DNA from: Lachnospiraceae bacterium
Lineage (GTDB): Bacteria; Bacillota_A; Clostridia; Lachnospirales; Lachnospiraceae
Length of the DNA: 10,257 nucleotides
NCBI GenBank assembly: GCA_028694115.1
Contig: JAQUUB010000101.1
Location: 1 to 10,257 of the forward strand
Direction of reading: 5' to 3'
Within the stretch, counting starts at the first letter, position 1. The number at the start of each line of letters is the position of its first letter. Position numbers and translations under genes: made by a program. Positions 7,599 to 10,257 of the stretch are shown piece by piece. The notes beneath the pieces are model-generated. The model did not search any database and had not been told where the DNA came from. It saw only the letters and a program-made list of their open reading frames with translations.

Positions 7599-7940
7599 TT
7601 ATTTCCATTCCTTCCACACCTCTGGACAAAATCCTATGGTGGCTTGGCTTCCATTTCTTACAATCGGTGTCTTTAATACCTGTTGGTTCTCTAAAATTTT
7701 ATCATCGATATCCTCGTCAGCAAGATATTTAATAAGTGTTAATGCATCCTGATCCTTGCATTTATCGTCAAGCAAACCCTCATAACAACCAACTGCTTGT
7801 TTTACACTAATATATTCGCGTTTGCTAAGTCCTTTTTCTTTTAAGTCAATGAATTGAAACTTGATGTTGCGTTCTTTAAAATATCTCTGTGCTTTCTTTG
7901 TATTAAAACATTTTGCTGTTCCAAATATTTGTATATTCAC
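7599..7940 (-). CDS. Spx/ArsC-family thioredoxin-fold protein
   Basis: This 113-residue cytoplasmic protein of the arsenate reductase/Spx/YffB family has the usual length. The active-site loop is C11-F-N-T, so it keeps the first Cys but lacks the second Cys of Spx (CxxC) and the Ser of classical ArsC (CxxS). The cis-proline motif T91-P92 and the following VRNG-x2-ATIGF stretch (94-104, with R95) are typical of the family. Further cysteines at 52, 61 and 105 could serve as resolving partners. Translation starts at GTG (7938-7940) behind AAGGAG. No arsenic genes are nearby, so a general thiol-redox role is more likely than arsenate resistance. It is third in a run after the YwbE-like gene (37 bases apart). 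Confidence 0.85.
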   Translation of the reverse strand: MNIQIFGTAKCFNTKKAQRYFKERNIKFQFIDLKEKGLSKREYISVKQAVGCYEGLLDDKCKDQDALTLIKYLADEDIDDKILENQQVLKTPIVRNGSQATIGFCPEVWKEWK

Positions 7941-7977
7941 TTTTTACTCCTTACCACATTTAAAATCATACCTGCTA

Positions 7978-8172
7978 TTAGTCAAGAATTTTCTGTACTC
8001 TACCTACAATTCCTCCTTCAAGCATAACCTTAATTCCTCTTGGATGGTTCGGTGAATTTGTAAGAAGTCGCATAACAATTCCATCTGTTAATTTGCCAGT
8101 TCTCTGATCTTGTTTTTGCACTACGGAAACTCTTGCACCTATTTTAATATTACTTCTATTTGTACCGTCCAT
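7978..8172 (-). CDS. ywbE: YwbE family protein (DUF2196)
   Basis: This 64-residue protein matches the short YwbE family. It opens with a polar N-terminus and an IKIGARVSVVQKQDQRTGKL-like beta-rich segment (about 9-28), then the DGIV and NHPRGIKV features and an ending EGGIVGRVQKI. The basic, beta-barrel-like character suggests nucleic-acid or protein binding, but the function is unknown. The ATG comes 6 bases after the stop of the preceding gene. Its weak ribosome binding sequence (AAAGTGAG) overlaps that stop codon, so translational coupling is likely. Confidence 0.8.
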   Translation of the reverse strand: MDGTNRSNIKIGARVSVVQKQDQRTGKLTDGIVMRLLTNSPNHPRGIKVMLEGGIVGRVQKILD

Positions 8173-8178
8173 ATTTGC

Positions 8179-8526
8179 TCACTTTCTTTTCTTTGATTTT
8201 GTCTTTGTCAAATCAAAGCTCTCTGCTATCATTCTTTCTATTTCGACGTCTGGGATACTTCCATCCAAAATAATTGAATTCCAATGTTCTTTATTTAGAT
8301 GCCACCCTGGAATAACTGAACCATATGCATTTCTCCAAAAGTCACGCCACTCTGGATTACATTTCACATTTATCCAGATATACTCATCTTTTTCAAATAT
8401 CCAAGCAAATGCCTTTCTATTATGTACATGTCTCATAACCGTCCAATTTTGATCATGAAAAGGATAATCTTCATATGCATCATCAAATTGTATGCAAAAG
8501 GCAATTGCATCTTTTCTCGTAATCAT
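8179..8526 (-). CDS. MmcQ/YjbR family protein
   Basis: This 115-residue protein of the MmcQ/YjbR family has a CyaY-like fold with proposed DNA-binding ability and no firmly known role. Family features are the N-terminal DAIAFC helix, EDYPFHD, the VMRH-x5-FAWIFEKD beta hairpin, INVKCNPEW, the HLNKEHWNS stretch and the DVEIERMIAESFDL C-terminal helix. A lysine-rich tail (KTKSKKRK) ends the protein. I choose the ATG at 8524-8526 because AGGGG lies 7-8 bases upstream and family members begin at this residue. The ATG at 8545-8547 would add seven residues without a good site. It heads a close-packed group with the YwbE-like and Spx/ArsC-like genes. Confidence 0.85.
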   Translation of the reverse strand: MITRKDAIAFCIQFDDAYEDYPFHDQNWTVMRHVHNRKAFAWIFEKDEYIWINVKCNPEWRDFWRNAYGSVIPGWHLNKEHWNSIILDGSIPDVEIERMIAESFDLTKTKSKKRK

Positions 8527-8620
8527 TATATTTTCCCCTACTAACATCTGTTGTATTAATATTTATATCCTGTAGAGTCGCTTGCCTATTTATTTTTTCC
8601 GAAGAATTAGATTTAGCCAT
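8483..8620 (-). CDS. Candidate 45-residue ORF overlapping the MmcQ-like gene
   Basis: An ATG at 8618-8620 follows a purine-rich, near-ideal ribosome binding site (AGGAAGAGGAGAGG, with AGGAG 7 bases away) and opens a 45-codon frame. The frame runs 44 bases into the MmcQ-like gene in another frame. The peptide starts MAKSNSSEKINRQATLQD and is polar, without a signal or membrane segment, and I recognise no family. The part inside the MmcQ-like gene is probably forced by that gene. It may be a leader peptide, a translational coupler, or the remaining 5' end of a gene lost by deletion. Confidence 0.3.
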   Translation of the reverse strand: MAKSNSSEKINRQATLQDININTTDVSRGKYNDYEKRCNCLLHTI

Positions 8621-8651
8621 TTTTCCTCTCCTCTTCCTGGACGTACAAAAA

Positions 8652-8684
8652 TTTAAAAATATTTACACCTGAAATTTTTACTCC
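8652..8684. repeat. 33-base dispersed repeat, copy 1
   Basis: This stretch, at the end of the surface-protein gene and in the gap after it, matches positions 2588-2620 inside the kinase gene at 30 of 33 bases in the same orientation, including 14 in a row. In this copy the surface-protein stop codon lies within the match. The origin is unknown. Confidence 0.4.
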
Positions 8685-10257
8685 TTCTTTGTACCTTGAT
8701 TTTTCTTTCTTATGTAGATTGTCACACCACCAATCACTGCGACTATCATAATTCCAAGAAGAATCCACCATAACATTGTATTTCCTGTGATCTTATTAGT
8801 CGTCTGCATATCTATATTATCAGCTTCTATGTTATCCTGTGTCAGCTTAGTACTTTCTGAATTGTCGGTAGATAATGCACTCGCACTCATAGGCTCATTG
8901 CTTAAGATAATAGTATAGGCTGAGGCATGGTCTAAGTCAAAGTCTACTAATCCATTAACTTCTACTAACGAGGATTCCATGTATTCCAGCTCTCTAGTTT
9001 CTTCATTGTAATAGAACAGATTTGCATACTGCCCTGCATCTATTTCATCAAAGGCCATAGTAAGTGTCGCATGGAAACCAAAGGACCCATTATGAGCCAG
9101 TTCTATCTGGATACTGTCGTTTCCTTTACGGATTTCTTCAAGGATATCTTTCGGAATTTTATCAGTATTCCTGCTTACAGACAGATCAATATCATATAAT
9201 TGTACTTCTGTCACATTCATTCCGTTAATGGTCCAGCTAATGCCATCTCCCATTTTAAGATTCAATTCCATGTTCTTTCCTCTAATCAAAGCAAGCATGT
9301 TTGCTGGAAGGACCGTATCTCCATTCATTTCAACAATCTCGATAACAGAATCCTTCTGTACAGCCTCATCAAATCTGTCATCCATTTCAGACATAATAGC
9401 TTCCCATCCTGCCATTCCTTCTTTTCCTGTAAGATATGGAGTCTTTTCTTTACGTTCGATATTGCCAGCCGTCTTTTTACTACTGCTTCCCATGGTAATA
9501 TTCTCACTACCTGTTGAAGTGCTGCCTTCTCCTGTGATGTTTGTAACGGTACTGTTTGTAACGGTGCTATTTGTAGCTGTGGCAGAATCAGCCGTATTTA
9601 CTGGGTTTTCTGCATTTATCTGAATTGGTTTTGATTTTATTACGATTATATAAGTACGACTTGCGGTTACAGCCGGTGAAGCACTATCTGTTACTGTTAC
9701 CGTAAAACTTCTTGCTCCTATTTCAGTTGGTGTTCCACTCAACACCCCTGCTGTAGACAGGGTCATTCCTCTCGGTAGGCTTCCCCCTGTTACGGCATAG
9801 GTTTTTGCTCCCGTTCCTCCTGTTGATGTAAAGGTATGACTATTATAGACTTTGTCTACCGTTCCTTTCGCTGGGTTTATTGTACTTATTTCAAGTGGCA
9901 GCGGTTGTATTACAATGGTGTATGTATGGCTGTCAGTTTTAGCCGGTGAAGCACTATCTGTTACCATTATCGTAAAGGTATACATTCCTATTTCATTTGG
10001 CGTTCCACTTAATACTCCTTCTGTAGAAAGGGTCATTCCTCCCGGTAGGCTTCCCCCTGTTACGTCATAGGTTTTTGCTCCCGTTCCTCCTGTTGATGTA
10101 AAGGTATGACTATTATAGACTTTGTCTACTGTTCCTTTCGCTGGGTTTATTGTACTTATTTCAAGTGGCAGCGGTTGTATTACAATGGTGTATGTATGGC
10201 TGTCAGTTTTAGCCGGTGAAGCACTATCTGTTACCATTATCGTAAAGGTATACATTC
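8678..10257 (-). CDS. Cell-surface protein with putative Ig (He_PIG) repeats, N-terminus outside the window
   Basis: The frame is open to the right edge, so the start, any signal peptide and further repeats are missing; at least 525 residues are visible. Counted from codon 10253-10255, residues 1-27 end one repeat, and residues 28-117 and 118-207 are two full 90-residue putative Ig domains with the hallmark GGSLP-x-GMTLS, GVLSGTP and VTDSASPA motifs. A Ser/Thr/Asn-rich linker (about 218-260) follows, then an extracellular domain (about 275-450). Near the C-terminus are KITGN (488-492), a hydrophobic helix (496-515) and a basic tail. This order resembles a sortase cell-wall signal, but LPxTG is absent, so the protein is at least membrane-anchored. 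The likely role is adhesion or surface display. Some family members bind glycans, but nothing here shows a ligand. Confidence 0.85.
   Translation of the reverse strand, partial: MYTFTIMVTDSASPAKTDSHTYTIVIQPLPLEISTINPAKGTVDKVYNSHTFTSTGGTGAKTYDVTGGSLPGGMTLSTEGVLSGTPNEIGMYTFTIMVTDSASPAKTDSHTYTIVIQPLPLEISTINPAKGTVDKVYNSHTFTSTGGTGAKTYAVTGGSLPRGMTLSTAGVLSGTPTEIGARSFTVTVTDSASPAVTASRTYIIVIKSKPIQINAENPVNTADSATATNSTVTNSTVTNITGEGSTSTGSENITMGSSSKKTAGNIERKEKTPYLTGKEGMAGWEAIMSEMDDRFDEAVQKDSVIEIVEMNGDTVLPANMLALIRGKNMELNLKMGDGISWTINGMNVTEVQLYDIDLSVSRNTDKIPKDILEEIRKGNDSIQIELAHNGSFGFHATLTMAFDEIDAGQYANLFYYNEETRELEYMESSLVEVNGLVDFDLDHASAYTIILSNEPMSASALSTDNSESTKLTQDNIEADNIDMQTTNKITGNTMLWWILLGIMIVAVIGGVTIYIRKKNQGTKKE
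9539..9583 (-). repeat. 15-bp micro-repeats in the linker
   Basis: Three consecutive 15-base units, the first two differing at one base and the third degraded, encode the repeated TNSTV stretch of the linker (about residues 225-239). They probably arose by slippage and lengthen the flexible stalk between the Ig-like domains and the membrane-proximal domain. Confidence 0.65.
9635..10257 (-). repeat. 270-bp in-frame tandem repeats encoding Ig-like domains
   Basis: Full units lie at 9635-9904 and 9905-10174, and the start of another at 10175-10257 is cut by the edge. Positions 9861-9987 and 10131-10257 are identical over 127 bases, with a single difference just beyond (9860 versus 10130). The last unit (the left part, about 9635-9735) has diverged in its C-terminal third. 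This is the usual pattern of repeats homogenised by unequal crossing-over or conversion. Confidence 0.9.

Noticed and set aside
7573..7600. AT-only inverted repeat after the Spx/ArsC-like gene as an intrinsic terminator
   Set aside because: The 8-base arms contain no G or C, so the stem would be very weak, and the region overlaps the -35 box of the next promoter.
7599..7940. Arsenic resistance reductase arsC
   Set aside because: The CxxS motif is replaced by CFNT, and no arsenic regulator or pump lies nearby, so only family membership is supported.
8560..8570. AT-rich TATAAA-like -10 box before the MmcQ-like gene
   Set aside because: No reasonable -35 box lies 16-18 bases upstream, so a promoter cannot be supported.
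9635..10257. Regular repeats as a CRISPR array
   Set aside because: The 270-bp units are in-frame protein-coding repeats with no spacers.

Overview
The window is AT-rich, Gram-positive-type DNA. Strong AGGAGG-like ribosome binding sites precede most genes, sigma-A-like promoters are visible, and every supportable gene lies on the minus strand. The families present (two-domain class II aldolase, FGGY kinase, DUF4143 ATPase, Spx/ArsC-like protein, YwbE, MmcQ/YjbR, and a surface protein with putative Ig repeats) suggest a Clostridia-type Firmicute, probably Lachnospiraceae-like. That assignment comes from protein style only and was not checked by a search. No RNA gene, insertion sequence, CRISPR array or origin was recognised, and no gene-free stretch exceeds about 130 bases.

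Read in the direction of transcription (right to left), the window opens with the C-terminal part of a large cell-surface protein (8678 to the right edge). It has 90-residue Ig-like repeats, a Ser/Thr/Asn linker, a conserved-looking extracellular domain and a C-terminal membrane anchor. A short candidate ORF with a strong ribosome binding site (8483-8620) leads into a tight three-gene housekeeping group: MmcQ/YjbR-like protein, YwbE-like protein and an Spx/ArsC-like protein (8526 to 7599). A separate promoter at about 7559-7588 then serves a DUF4143-type ATPase and, 41 bases further on, a small multi-cysteine zinc-ribbon protein (7505 to 5830).

The left half (5786 to 106) is the most interesting part. 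It is a compact four-gene operon: a class III PLP enzyme resembling glutamate-1-semialdehyde aminomutase, a two-domain class II aldolase whose second domain has lost its metal ligands, an FGGY sugar kinase and an MFS transporter. The genes are 18 to 37 bases apart. A promoter with an extended -10 lies upstream, and a 24-bp palindrome of the TetR-operator type sits at the expected transcription start. The content reads as an inducible uptake and breakdown pathway (import, amino-group transfer or shift, phosphorylation, aldol cleavage) for an unidentified amino-containing or hydroxylated carbon source. I do not recognise this exact gene set as a described pathway. The regulator is not in the window.
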